A stretch of DNA of 64,000 nucleotides from Paraburkholderia phenazinium. Lineage in GTDB: Bacteria > Pseudomonadota > Gammaproteobacteria > Burkholderiales > Burkholderiaceae. Position numbers and translations under genes: made by a program. Location: positions 558,001 to 622,000 of the forward strand of contig NZ_FNCJ01000001.1 of the NCBI RefSeq assembly GCF_900100735.1, given 5' to 3'. The notes beneath the pieces were generated by a model that was given only the letters and a program-made list of their open reading frames with translations, did no database searches and was not told the DNA's origin. This document shows, one piece after another, positions 34,528-43,625 of the stretch (positions within the stretch are counted from its first letter, which is position 1; every line of letters starts with the position of its first letter).

Positions 34528-35301
34528 ATGCATACCGGCAAGCCCATGGATACCACTGAGACGAACGGCCAGACGGAAGGCTCTTCTGAAACCGGCAACG
34601 ATTTCGGTCGCCGCAATCCGCTCGAGATCGGTGTCCAGTTGCGCAATCTCGTCAACCGCGGCGACTTCTTGACCGCGCAGTACAAGGGAGGCCAACTAGT
34701 CACCCGGATTCTCGACGTCGACGTGCGCGAGCGCACCTTCACCTTCGATTGGGGCGCTCTCGCCGAACAGAACCGCGGCCTGATCGCGGCTCCCCGCTGC
34801 ACTTTCCACGCCCAGCCCGACGGCGTGCGCGTCGAATTCGCTACCAGCGCGCCGCGCGAGACCACCTTCGAAGGCCGGCCGGCGTTCAAAGCCGACTTCC
34901 CCGAAGTCCTGTTTTACGTGCAGCGCCGCGAGTTTTTCCGCGTCGACGCGCCGGTGCTCGATCCGTATACCTGCACGGGCCGCTTGCCCGACGGCGAGCG
35001 CTTCCGCTTCGAAGTGCACGACCTGTCGCTCGGCGGAGTCGGCATGCGCACGACTGACACGCGCGTCGCCGAACTGCCGATGGGTTGCACGCTGGAAGAT
35101 TGCGAGCTGAGCCTCGGCGCGCCGGGCAAGCTTTCCCTGGATCTGCAACTGGTGTCGTTCCGCGCCATCGACCTGCCGAACGGCACGCTGCGTTATCAGC
35201 TCGGCCTGCGCTTCGTGCGGCTGCCGGGCAGCGCGGAAAACACCTTGCAGCGCCTGATTACGCAACTTGAAATGAAGCGGCGCTCGCTGGTGCGAACCTG
35301 A
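34528..35301 (+). CDS. ycgR: Flagellar brake protein YcgR (PilZ, cyclic di-GMP binding)
   Basis: YcgR (257 aa) binds cyclic di-GMP and slows or biases the motor. An N-terminal YcgR domain (PLEIGVQLRNLVNRGDFLTA) precedes a PilZ domain. Both ligand motifs are present: R-x-x-x-R in QRREFFRVDAP and D-x-S-x-x-G in HDLSLGGVGM. ATG 34546 is an alternative start. A sigma28 promoter upstream places the brake under late flagellar control. The gene sits between flgJ and flgK. Confidence 0.93.
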   Translation: MHTGKPMDTTETNGQTEGSSETGNDFGRRNPLEIGVQLRNLVNRGDFLTAQYKGGQLVTRILDVDVRERTFTFDWGALAEQNRGLIAAPRCTFHAQPDGVRVEFATSAPRETTFEGRPAFKADFPEVLFYVQRREFFRVDAPVLDPYTCTGRLPDGERFRFEVHDLSLGGVGMRTTDTRVAELPMGCTLEDCELSLGAPGKLSLDLQLVSFRAIDLPNGTLRYQLGLRFVRLPGSAENTLQRLITQLEMKRRSLVRT

Positions 35302-35355
35302 GTTGACGTGCGGCGCCGCCTCGTTGCGGCGCACGCATAAAAACCGGTTGCCCCC

Positions 35356-35382
35356 TCAATTTTGTCGCCAGTGCGCCGATAT
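35356..35382 (+). promoter_or_regulatory. Sigma28 (FliA) promoter of flgK-flgL
   Basis: TCAATTTT (35356-35363) and GCCGATAT (35375-35382) are separated by 11 bp. The -10 matches the FliA consensus in seven of eight bases. The site is 53 bp upstream of flgK. Confidence 0.75.
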
Positions 35383-35435
35383 ACATAGAGTCTTGGCAAC
35401 TCGGTGGGCGCGTTGCCAGCCCTTCAGGATGACGC

Positions 35436-37424
35436 ATGTCCAGCAACCTTATCAATATCGGTCTCAGTGGACTTAACGCAGCCCAGTGGGGGCTGACGAC
35501 GACCAGCGAGAACATCAGCAATTCGACGACGCCTGGCTACGATGTCGAAAGCCCGGTGTTTTCGGAAAGCTCCGGTCAATACACCGGCTCCGGCTATCTG
35601 CCGCAGGGCGTGTCCACGACCACGGTGCAGCGCGCGTACAGTCAATACCTCACGACCCAGCTGAACAACGCGCAGTCGACGAGCGGTTCGCTCACCACCA
35701 ACTACACGATGCTCGCGCAGTTGAACAACCTCGTCGGTAGCCCAACGTCGGGGATTTCGACCGCGATCACCAACTTTTTCACCGGCTTGCAGACCGTCGC
35801 GGGTAGCCCGGGGAGTCTCGCCACGCGGCAAACCGCCATCAGCGACGGGCAGACGCTCGCCGCCCAGTTGAACTCGGTGGGCTCGCAATACGCGCAGTTG
35901 GGCCAGAGCGTGAACACGCAACTGTCCTCGACCGTGGCGCAGATCAATACGTACACCACCCAGATCGCCAAGCTGAACCAGCAGATCAACGCCGCCAGCT
36001 CGCAAGGCCAGCCGCCGAACCAGTTGCTCGACCAGCGCGACCAGGCGATCTCGAACCTGTCGTCGCTCGTCGGCGTACAGGTGGTGGCCAGCTCAACCGG
36101 CGACAGTGTGTTCCTGCCGAGCGGCCAGTCGCTCGTGGTCGGCACCACCAGCTTCAACCTCGGCACCGCGCCTTCGCAGTCGAATCCGAGCGAACTGTCG
36201 GTGACCTATCTGGGCGCGGCCGGCACCAAGCCGAGCGCCGCTACGACCCAGTATCTGTCCGACAGCACCATGCAGAATGCGGGCGGCACGCTCGGCGGCC
36301 TGATCACGTTCCGCACCCAGTCGCTCGATCCGGCGCAGGCGCAACTCGGCGCGATCGCCACCAGCTTCGCCGCGCAGGTCAACAACCAGAACGCGCTGGG
36401 CCTGACGCTCTCCGGCAGCACTGGCGGCGCGCTGTTCTCGGTCGCGGGGCCGACGGCCACCGCCAACACGAACAACACCGGCAACGCTTCGTTGAGCGTG
36501 TCGTTCGTCAATGCGACGCAGCCGACGACCAGCAACTACACGCTCGCGTACAACGGCAGCGCCTATACGCTGACCGATAACCAGAGCGGCGCGGTAGTCG
36601 GCACGGCAACCAGTCTCGCGAACCCGATCGACGGCCTGAACTTCTCGATGACCGGCACGATGAACGCCGGCGATTCGTTCAACGTGTCGCCGACGAGCGG
36701 CGCGCTCAGCAGCTTCTCCCTGACGACCACCAACGGTTCGGCGATCGCCGCGGCTTCGCCTGTGCTGGTCACGGCAGGCGGCAGCAATAGCGGTACCGCG
36801 ACGATTACCCAGGGCGCGGTCTCGGCCGGCTATTCGCTGCCGGCGACGACCACCACGCTGACGTACAGCTCAGCCTCCGGCGGCCTGACCGGCTTTCCGG
36901 TCGGCTCGGTGGTGACGGTCAACGGCACCAGCACGACGATTGCGGCGACCACCACGGTCGTGCCGTATTCGCCTACGGCTGGCGCCACCATGACGATCAA
37001 CACGACGCCGGCCACCGCCGGCTCGATGAACGGCATTAGCCTGACGCTTTCCGGCACCCCGGCGAACAACGACACCTTCACGATTGCAGCGAACAGCGGC
37101 GCACAGAGCGACGGCCGCAACGCGACGCTGATGTCGAACCTCGTCAGTGCGCAGACGCTCAACGGCGGCACCACCACGCTCACGACCGCGTACGCGAACT
37201 ACGTGAACACGGTGGGTAACACGACCAATTCGGTCAATGCTTCGAACACGACGCAGACCGCCCTGGTGACGCAGATCACCTCGGCGCAGCAGTCGGTTTC
37301 AGGTGTGAACATCAACGAAGAGGCAGCAAACCTGTTGCAGTACCAGCAACTGTACCAGGCGAACAGCAAGGTCATTCAGACCGCTGACACGCTGTTCCAG
37401 ACCATTCTCGGCATATTCTCGTGA
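35436..37424 (+). CDS. flgK: Hook-filament junction protein FlgK
   Basis: FlgK (HAP1, 662 aa) is the first hook-filament junction protein. The N-terminal axial region (LINIGLSGLNAAQWGLTTTS followed by ENISNSTTPGYD) and C-terminal region (GVNINEEAANLLQYQQLYQA) are diagnostic. The central part is Thr/Ser/Ala-rich and longer than in enteric FlgK (about 550). FlgN is its chaperone. flgL starts 11 bp after it. Confidence 0.96.
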   Translation: MSSNLINIGLSGLNAAQWGLTTTSENISNSTTPGYDVESPVFSESSGQYTGSGYLPQGVSTTTVQRAYSQYLTTQLNNAQSTSGSLTTNYTMLAQLNNLVGSPTSGISTAITNFFTGLQTVAGSPGSLATRQTAISDGQTLAAQLNSVGSQYAQLGQSVNTQLSSTVAQINTYTTQIAKLNQQINAASSQGQPPNQLLDQRDQAISNLSSLVGVQVVASSTGDSVFLPSGQSLVVGTTSFNLGTAPSQSNPSELSVTYLGAAGTKPSAATTQYLSDSTMQNAGGTLGGLITFRTQSLDPAQAQLGAIATSFAAQVNNQNALGLTLSGSTGGALFSVAGPTATANTNNTGNASLSVSFVNATQPTTSNYTLAYNGSAYTLTDNQSGAVVGTATSLANPIDGLNFSMTGTMNAGDSFNVSPTSGALSSFSLTTTNGSAIAAASPVLVTAGGSNSGTATITQGAVSAGYSLPATTTTLTYSSASGGLTGFPVGSVVTVNGTSTTIAATTTVVPYSPTAGATMTINTTPATAGSMNGISLTLSGTPANNDTFTIAANSGAQSDGRNATLMSNLVSAQTLNGGTTTLTTAYANYVNTVGNTTNSVNASNTTQTALVTQITSAQQSVSGVNINEEAANLLQYQQLYQANSKVIQTADTLFQTILGIFS

Positions 37425-37435
37425 GGCGTTGAGCG

Positions 37436-38692
37436 ATGCGCATCTCTACTTCGCAGTATCTCAGCATGAATGTCCAGACCATGGACAATCAGCAAAGCGA
37501 ACTGACCCAGTTGTACGGCGAGATCTCGAGCGGCGTGAGTCTTTCCACGCCTGCCGACAATCCGTTGGGCGCGGCCCAGGCGGTGCAGTTGAGCATGCAG
37601 GGCGCGGCTCTCTCGCAGTACTCGAGCAATCAGAGCTCGGCGCTGACTGCGCTGCAGTCGGAAGACTCGACGCTGCAGAGCGTGACTTCGACGCTGCAAA
37701 GCGTGAACTCGCAGTTGCTGAGCGCCGGCAATCCCACGCTCAACGACACCAACCGCAGTGCGATCGCGGCGACGCTGCAGCAGTTGAACACCAGCCTGAT
37801 GACGCTCGCCAACACCAAGTCGCCCTCGGGCAACTATCTGTTCGGCGGCTTCCAGTCGGCCTCGCAACCGTTCACGCAGAATTCGGCTGGCACGGTCGTC
37901 TACAACGGCGACAACGGTGTGTCGACCACGCAGATCGCGGACACGAGCTCGGTCGCGACCAACGACAGCGGCCAGTCGGTATTCATGAGCGTGACGCCGC
38001 AGACGGCCAGTCCGGTCGCCTATGCAGCGGCAGGCAATACCGGTACGGGGGTCATCGGGCCGGTCAGCACGACCAACGCGGCGGCTTCCGCGACTGCCGA
38101 CACCTATGGGATTACCTTCAGTATGGCGGGCACGCCGGCTGTCTTGAGCTATACGGTGTCGGATGTCACTAACCCGGCGACACCCGCGCCGACCCCGCAG
38201 CCGTACACCGCCGGCTCGGCGATTACGCTCGGCACGAGCGGCGAGAGCGTGTCGATTACCGGCACGCCGGCCGCTGGCGATGCGTTCACCGTCACGCCCG
38301 CGGCTCAGGTTCCCGCGTCGCAAGGCGGCACCAACATCTTCGCGACGATCCAGAACATGATCACCGCATTGCAGACCCCGGCCGACACGCCGGCGGCTGC
38401 CGCGGCGCTCACCAATTCGCTGAATGTGGGCCTCACGCAGGTGCAGAACACGCTGTCGAACGTCACGACGGTGCTCGCTAGCGTGGGCGGCCGCGAGAAC
38501 CAGATTCAGGCGATGCAGACGGTCAACCAGAACCAGACCTTGCAGAACACCAGCTCGCTGGCCGATCTGACCGACACCAACATGGCGTCGACCATCAGCA
38601 AGTACACGCAGACGCAGTACTCGCTGCAGGCTTCGCAGCAGGCGTTCGTGCAGGTTCAGCAGATGTCGCTGTTCCAGTACTTGAACCAGTAA
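37436..38692 (+). CDS. flgL: Hook-filament junction protein FlgL
   Basis: FlgL (HAP3, 418 aa) joins the junction to the filament. The flagellin-like N-terminus (MRISTSQYLSMNVQTMDNQQ) and the GVSLSTPADNPLGAAQAVQL motif are typical, as is the C-terminal SLADLTDTNMASTISKYTQT helix. The middle, Thr/Ala/Pro-rich region is an insertion relative to enteric FlgL. A terminator follows. Confidence 0.95.
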   Translation: MRISTSQYLSMNVQTMDNQQSELTQLYGEISSGVSLSTPADNPLGAAQAVQLSMQGAALSQYSSNQSSALTALQSEDSTLQSVTSTLQSVNSQLLSAGNPTLNDTNRSAIAATLQQLNTSLMTLANTKSPSGNYLFGGFQSASQPFTQNSAGTVVYNGDNGVSTTQIADTSSVATNDSGQSVFMSVTPQTASPVAYAAAGNTGTGVIGPVSTTNAAASATADTYGITFSMAGTPAVLSYTVSDVTNPATPAPTPQPYTAGSAITLGTSGESVSITGTPAAGDAFTVTPAAQVPASQGGTNIFATIQNMITALQTPADTPAAAAALTNSLNVGLTQVQNTLSNVTTVLASVGGRENQIQAMQTVNQNQTLQNTSSLADLTDTNMASTISKYTQTQYSLQASQQAFVQVQQMSLFQYLNQ

Positions 38693-38728
38693 GGCAGTAG
38701 CAGTAAGCGAAGGGGTCTGTTGGGCAAG

Positions 38729-38759
38729 ACGGGAGGCGCTACGGCGGCCTCCCGTTTTT
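38729..38759 (+). terminator. Intrinsic terminator after flgL
   Basis: ACGGGAGGC (38729-38737) pairs with GCCTCCCGT (38747-38755) and is followed by a run of T. It lies between convergent flgL and fliR. The stem could also act from the fliR side. Confidence 0.88.
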
Positions 38760-38817
38760 GTTGGTGGGCAACGCAGGCATGACAGGGATGAGCCGTGGCG
38801 CAGCCGCGCCGGCGCGC

Positions 38818-39600
38818 TTAACGCAATCCCGCTGCGACCCGCCCCATCTGGTCGATCCCGCTATCGAACAGCCGCGAGAAGAACGGGATCATGTTCGGCA
38901 CCATCAGCTGCAACAGCAGCATGCCGACCAGCATGGTGAGCGGAAAGCCGATCTGGAACACGCCGATCTGCGGCGCGGCGCGGTTGAGAATGCCGAGCGC
39001 GAGGTTGGCGATAAGCAGGGCGGCGACCACCGGCAGCGCCAGCAGCAGCCCCATCGAAAAGATGGTGCTGCCCCAGCCCGCCAGCGCGCGCCAGCCGGCG
39101 GCGCCGAGCAGGTTGCCCGAGATCGGCAGGGTCTGGAAGGTGGCGATCAGTGCGCTAATGATCTGCAGATGGCCGTCGAGCACCAGGAACACCAGCATCC
39201 CGAACACGTTCATGTAGCTCGAGAGCACCGCGCTCGAGCCGCTCGCCTGCTGATCGAAGAAGGTCGCAAAACCCAGCCCCATGCCGAGGCCGACGAATTC
39301 GCCGGTTGCCTGAATCGCCGTGAAGACGAGCTGCATCGTCAGGCCGAGCGCGGCGCCGATCAGAAACTGGTTGACGATGATCCACACGCCCATCGCCGAA
39401 AACACGGTGACCTGCGGCAGGGGGCCGAGCGTCGGCGCGACGATGACCGTGATGAAGCAGGCGAGGCCAATCTTCACCCGCGTCGAGACGGACGCGTTGC
39501 CGAATACCGGGGCGGTGGCCACCAGCGCCAGGATCCGCACGAGCGGCCACAGAAACGCGGCCATCCACGTGTTCAGTTGCGCATAGGTGACGGTAAACAT
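38818..39600 (-). CDS. fliR: Flagellar export gate protein FliR
   Basis: FliR (260 aa) is an integral membrane part of the export-gate core with FliP and FliQ. Several hydrophobic helices are visible. Family motifs include RILALVATAPVFGNASVSTR and VKIGLACFITVIVAPTLGPL at the start, and IVNQFLIGAALGLTMQLVFT. It is the last gene of the fliL-fliR operon and meets flgL tail to tail. Confidence 0.96.
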   Translation of the reverse strand: MFTVTYAQLNTWMAAFLWPLVRILALVATAPVFGNASVSTRVKIGLACFITVIVAPTLGPLPQVTVFSAMGVWIIVNQFLIGAALGLTMQLVFTAIQATGEFVGLGMGLGFATFFDQQASGSSAVLSSYMNVFGMLVFLVLDGHLQIISALIATFQTLPISGNLLGAAGWRALAGWGSTIFSMGLLLALPVVAALLIANLALGILNRAAPQIGVFQIGFPLTMLVGMLLLQLMVPNMIPFFSRLFDSGIDQMGRVAAGLR

Positions 39601-39626
39601 GGCGGGAGCCTAATGCCTGGTTCGGC

Positions 39627-39896
39627 TCAGTTGGTGAGCGTCGGGATGTTCATCAGCATCTGGCGCAGATAGTCGAGCATGGTCGACAACATCCACGGGC
39701 CGGCAATCACCAGCGTGACAGCGATCGCCAGCAGCTTGGGGATGAACGAGAGGGTCGTTTCGTTGATCTGCGTGGCGGCCTGAAACAGACTCACCGTTAG
39801 ACCGACGACGAGCGCCACCAGTAACAACGGTGCGGCCAGCAGCACGGCGACGTACATCGCCTGGTGCGCCAGCGCCATGACTGATTCGGGTGTCAT
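39627..39896 (-). CDS. fliQ: Flagellar export gate protein FliQ
   Basis: FliQ (89 aa) is the small two-helix membrane subunit of the export gate. The product starts MTPESVMALAHQAMYVAVLL and contains GLTVSLFQAATQINETTLSF, near-invariant in the family. Length is exact. It is 26 bp upstream of fliR and 48 bp after fliP. Confidence 0.96.
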   Translation of the reverse strand: MTPESVMALAHQAMYVAVLLAAPLLLVALVVGLTVSLFQAATQINETTLSFIPKLLAIAVTLVIAGPWMLSTMLDYLRQMLMNIPTLTN

Positions 39897-39944
39897 GATG
39901 AGTAGGCCGGATACGTTGAAGGTTAAACGAACTAGACGACGGGA

Positions 39945-40790
39945 CTAGACGAAGCTCTGCGCGAGCGAGCCGATCAGCAACTGCCAGCCGTCCACCAGCA
40001 CGAACAGCATCAGCTTGAACGGCAGCGAGATCGTCGCGGGTGAGACCATCATCATCCCCATCGACATCAGCACGCTCGCCACCACCATGTCGATGATGAG
40101 GAACGGAATAAAGATAGTAAAGCCAATCTGGAAGCCGGTTTTCAGCTCGCTCGTGACGAACGCCGGCACCAGCATCGGCAACGGCACGTCTTCGGGGCCC
40201 TGCATCGGCGCGGCGTGCGAAATCCGGGCGAACAGCGCCAGATCGGTTTCGCGGGTTTGCCGCAGCATGAAGGTCTTGAACGGCGCGAGCCCGCGGTTGA
40301 CCGCCTGATCCATCGGCATCGTGCCGTCGGAGAACGGCTTGTAGCCGTCGTTATAGGCCTTGTCGAGCACCGGCGACATGATGAACAGCGTGAGAAACAG
40401 CGCGAGACCCACCAGCACCTGGTTGGGCGGCGTGGTCGTCGTGCCGAGCGCCTGGCGCAGCAGCGACAGCACGATGATGATGCGCGTGAAGCTCGTCATC
40501 ATCAGCACCATGGCCGGCAGGAACGACAGCGTCGTGAGCAGCAGCATTGTCTGCACGCTCAGCGAATAGGTGGTGCCGCCGTTCGGTCCCGGGCTGGTGT
40601 TGAAAGCGGGCAAGCCGGCCGCCTGGGCGAACGACAGCGACGGCAGCGCCATCAGCAGGGCCGGCAGCGCGAGCGGGGCGAGGCGCCGCAGCATGGTGGA
40701 AAGCGTCATAAGGAAACGGCGCCGGCTGGGGGCAGTCGCACGGCGTGAGGCCGCGTGCCCGGGGCGCGCTGGTCGATGACTGAACTGCAT
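39945..40790 (-). CDS. fliP: Flagellar export gate protein FliP
   Basis: FliP (281 aa) is the main membrane subunit of the export gate. A signal-like N-terminus ([19 protein letters not shown]) precedes [20 protein letters not shown] and [20 protein letters not shown]. Four transmembrane helices are present, and the end [15 protein letters not shown] is typical. ATG 40790 directly abuts the fliO stop and has GGGA upstream. An internal ATG at 40709 would give a more usual length but lacks a ribosome site. Confidence 0.95.
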   Translation of the reverse strand: MQFSHRPARPGHAASRRATAPSRRRFLMTLSTMLRRLAPLALPALLMALPSLSFAQAAGLPAFNTSPGPNGGTTYSLSVQTMLLLTTLSFLPAMVLMMTSFTRIIIVLSLLRQALGTTTTPPNQVLVGLALFLTLFIMSPVLDKAYNDGYKPFSDGTMPMDQAVNRGLAPFKTFMLRQTRETDLALFARISHAAPMQGPEDVPLPMLVPAFVTSELKTGFQIGFTIFIPFLIIDMVVASVLMSMGMMMVSPATISLPFKLMLFVLVDGWQLLIGSLAQSFV

Positions 40791-41447
40791 TTACTGATCC
40801 CTGCCGTCTGGCCGGTTGAAACGTTTGCCCACTTCGCCTTTCAGGGCGTCGCGAAAGCGTTGTCCGAAGGTGCCTTGCAGAGCGCTGCCCGGGTTGGCGG
40901 CACTGTCTGAGCCACTCGCGCCGAATGCTCCAGCGCCGCTGGCCGAGCCGGCCGGCATGGTGTGCAGCAGGCGCACATTGCCGGGCGCCGCGCCGAGCAC
41001 GAGCCAGGTATCGCCGATCTCGACGACCGCGACCCGCTCCTTGCCGCCGAGCGAGGTGCCGCCTATGGTCTTCACGAGGCTGCCGCGGTTGCCCGGTTGC
41101 AGGCCGAAGCGGCGCGCGAGCCAGGCACAGGCGAACACCAGGCCGATCACGACGAACAGGCCGAAGATGGTTTGCAGCACCGAGCCGAAGCCGAGCGACG
41201 GCACGGCAGAACCGGCGCCGACCGTGGAGGCGACCTGGGCGGGATGGTTGACCGCATTCATGTCGGCTGCGCTGGCGCTCGTGGCAACGAGGGCGAGCGG
41301 TGCGGCCAGCAGGAAAGCGAGGGCGGTGGCTACGGCGTTGCATCCGCTGGTACCGGCGAGTGTCGCGGCACGCTTGCGGTTGTCCGACGGCCGGTGCGCA
41401 GCGCTGCGCCCACGAGGGCGCGCACTGCGCCCGGCAAGGCGTTTCAT
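40791..41447 (-). CDS. fliO: Flagellar biosynthesis protein FliO
   Basis: FliO (218 aa) assists FliP ring assembly in the inner membrane. One clear transmembrane segment (FGLFVVIGLVFACAWLARRF) is followed by the conserved cytoplasmic part KTIGGTSLGGKERVAVVEIG. An upstream hydrophobic stretch (about 35-60) may be a signal or second membrane segment. The start ATG overlaps the fliN stop by 4 bp. It is longer than enteric FliO, with extensions at both ends. Confidence 0.92.
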   Translation of the reverse strand: MKRLAGRSARPRGRSAAHRPSDNRKRAATLAGTSGCNAVATALAFLLAAPLALVATSASAADMNAVNHPAQVASTVGAGSAVPSLGFGSVLQTIFGLFVVIGLVFACAWLARRFGLQPGNRGSLVKTIGGTSLGGKERVAVVEIGDTWLVLGAAPGNVRLLHTMPAGSASGAGAFGASGSDSAANPGSALQGTFGQRFRDALKGEVGKRFNRPDGRDQ

Positions 41448-41896
41448 CGATTCAGCTTCCGGATGCGCTCGGACGGCGTGATGATGTCGGTCAGGCGGAT
41501 GCCGAACTTGTCGTTGACCACCACGACTTCACCCTGCGCGATCAGACAGCCGTTGACCAGCACGTCCATCGGCTCGCCGGCGAGGCCGTCGAGTTCCACC
41601 ACTGAGCCCTGCGCGAGTTGCAGCAGGTTGCGGATAGCGATCTTGGTGCGGCCGAGCTCGACCGTCATCTGGACCGGAATGTCCAGAATCATGTCGATGT
41701 CGTTGCGGGTGGTGTTGGGCTCCACCTTCGAGAGCGGCTGGAACACCCCGGCGGTCGTGGCGCTGACCGCACTGTTGTCGTTCTGTTCGGCGAGCGCGCT
41801 GGCCCAGTCGTCGAGCGAGGCCTCTTCGGAATCCGCACCGGGGAGTTGCGTCTCACCCGGCAGTTCCTTCTCCGGCGTTGCATTCAGCTCAGTCAT
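41444..41896 (-). CDS. fliN: Flagellar motor switch protein FliN
   Basis: FliN (150 aa) forms the lower part of the C ring, binding FliM and FliH. The C-terminal SpoA domain is clear (DIPVQMTVELGRTKIAIRNL, GSVVELDGLAGEPMDVLVNG). The N-terminal 70 residues are acidic and low-complexity. I take ATG 41896, with GGAAGG 5 nt upstream. A GTG two codons earlier is possible. It overlaps the end of fliM by 8 bp. Confidence 0.95.
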   Translation of the reverse strand: MTELNATPEKELPGETQLPGADSEEASLDDWASALAEQNDNSAVSATTAGVFQPLSKVEPNTTRNDIDMILDIPVQMTVELGRTKIAIRNLLQLAQGSVVELDGLAGEPMDVLVNGCLIAQGEVVVVNDKFGIRLTDIITPSERIRKLNR

Positions 41897-42887
41897 ATCC
41901 ACCTTCCTTCATCGTGTCCGCTGCGCTGATCATTTTCTGGACCCGCAACGCATATTGACCATTGAAAATACCGTAGCCGCATTCCATCACCGGGACACCG
42001 TCGACCTTGGCGGTGATGTGTTCGGGGATGTTGATGGGCAGAACATCGCCTTTGCGCATGTTCAGGATCTGTTCGAACGTGATCGGGACCTGTGCGAGAT
42101 CGGCAGTCAGTTCGACTTCCGCGGCCTGCACCTGCTTCGAGAGCACGCGCACCCAGCGGCGGTCGACGTCCACGGCTTCGCCCTGGATGGGCGAGGAGAG
42201 GATGTCGCGGATCGGTTCGATCATCGAATACGGCATGCAGATGTGCAGCGTGCCGCCGGTGGAGCCGAACTCGATCGAGAACTGCGTGACGATGACGATT
42301 TCGTTCGGTGTCGCGACGTTGGCGAACTGCGTGTGCATTTCCGAGCGCACGAACTCGAACTGCAGCGGCCGCACGCTTTTCCACGACGTCGTGTAGTGCT
42401 CGAACACGAGGTTCAGCAGCTTGCCGATGATGCGCTGTTCGGTGGCCGTGAAGTCGCGCCCTTCGACGCGGGTATGGAAACGCCCGTCGCCGCCGAACAG
42501 GTTATCGACGACGAAGAACACCAGATTCGGGTCGAAGACGAACAGCGAGGTACCGCGCAACGGCTTGACGTGGACCAGATTCAGGTTGGTCGGGATCGGC
42601 AGGTTGCGGGTGAATTCGCTGTATTTCTGCACCTTCACCGGGCCGACGGAAATTTCCGCGGTACGCCGCATGAAGTTGAAGATGCCGACGCGCAGAAGCC
42701 GCGCGAAGCGATCGTTGATGATTTCGAGGCCGGGCATCCGGCCGCGGACGATGCGTTCCTGCGTGGCGATGTTGTACGGCCGGACACCGGCGCGGTCAGA
42801 CTGCTCCGCTTCCGAGTCGGACTCGCCGGTTACGCCCTTGAGGAGGGCATCGACCTCCTCCTGGGACATGAACTCTTCGTGGCCCAT
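41889..42887 (-). CDS. fliM: Flagellar motor switch protein FliM
   Basis: FliM (332 aa) is the C-ring protein that receives CheY-P. The N-terminal CheY-binding peptide is seen as FMSQEEVDALLKGVTG. The CheC-like middle domain has NIATQERIVRGRMPGLEIIN. The C-terminal SpoA domain ends the protein (LNMRKGDVLPINIPEHITAK). A GAGGAATAGGA ribosome site precedes the ATG. It is the second gene of fliLMNOPQR. Confidence 0.97.
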   Translation of the reverse strand: MGHEEFMSQEEVDALLKGVTGESDSEAEQSDRAGVRPYNIATQERIVRGRMPGLEIINDRFARLLRVGIFNFMRRTAEISVGPVKVQKYSEFTRNLPIPTNLNLVHVKPLRGTSLFVFDPNLVFFVVDNLFGGDGRFHTRVEGRDFTATEQRIIGKLLNLVFEHYTTSWKSVRPLQFEFVRSEMHTQFANVATPNEIVIVTQFSIEFGSTGGTLHICMPYSMIEPIRDILSSPIQGEAVDVDRRWVRVLSKQVQAAEVELTADLAQVPITFEQILNMRKGDVLPINIPEHITAKVDGVPVMECGYGIFNGQYALRVQKMISAADTMKEGGYD

Positions 42888-42942
42888 TCCTATTCCTCGT
42901 GCGTCCCTTGGCGGTTAATGATGGCAGCAGCGTAAAGCGGCG

Positions 42943-43461
42943 TCACTGCACGACGAATTCGGTGAACAGCACGTCTTCGACGGTGATGGGCGCAGCGCCC
43001 TTGTCGTTCGGCTGTTCGATCAGCGTTTTCAGTTCGGTGGCGAGCGCGCGCTTGCCGTCGAGGGGCGCGAGATCTTCCGGGTGTTTGTTCGACAGTGCGA
43101 GCAGGACGCGGCTGCGGACTTCCGGCATATGGTCGGTGAGCTCTTGCTGGACCTTGGGGTCGTTGAGCTTGAGGGTGAGACCGATACGCAGATAGTGTTG
43201 CTGGCCGTCATCGGACTGCAGGTTGACGGTCATGGGTTCGAGCGGGAAGAACACCGGCACGGCGAGCGGCGAAGCGGCGGTGGCAGAGGCCGCTTGCGCC
43301 GCGGCGGGGGCGGGCTCATGCCGGGACATGAAGAACCAGGTGCCGGCGCCGGCTGCGCCTGCGGCGATGAGGGCGATCAGCACGATGAGGAGAATACGCT
43401 TCATCGGGCCGGGAGCGGCCGGCTGAACGGTGCCTTGCTGGTTTGCGGTCGTCGATGCCAT
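42943..43461 (-). CDS. fliL: Flagellar basal body protein FliL
   Basis: FliL (172 aa) is a single-span inner-membrane protein that surrounds or supports stators. One transmembrane helix (ILLIVLIALIAAGAAGAGTW) follows a short cytoplasmic N-terminus. The periplasmic domain has FFPLEPMTVNLQSDDGQQHY and the C-terminal VEDVLFTEFVVQ. It heads the fliL-fliR operon. The ribosome site is weak. The repeat block at 43626-44258 begins 164 bp upstream. Confidence 0.95.
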   Translation of the reverse strand: MASTTANQQGTVQPAAPGPMKRILLIVLIALIAAGAAGAGTWFFMSRHEPAPAAAQAASATAASPLAVPVFFPLEPMTVNLQSDDGQQHYLRIGLTLKLNDPKVQQELTDHMPEVRSRVLLALSNKHPEDLAPLDGKRALATELKTLIEQPNDKGAAPITVEDVLFTEFVVQ

Positions 43462-43625
43462 GGGTGCTTGCTTGCCTCAGTGCTGGTAGGGTGAATTGTT
43501 GTTGAATTGCGCGTCGCGCGATGGGTCGAAAAGAAGGGGGTTTGGGGGGTATCTCTAGGGTTTGTTCGTTTGTCTGGCTGACGGCTTTGGTTGTTATGCC
43601 TACGGCGTTTGAGTTGGTGTTCCTA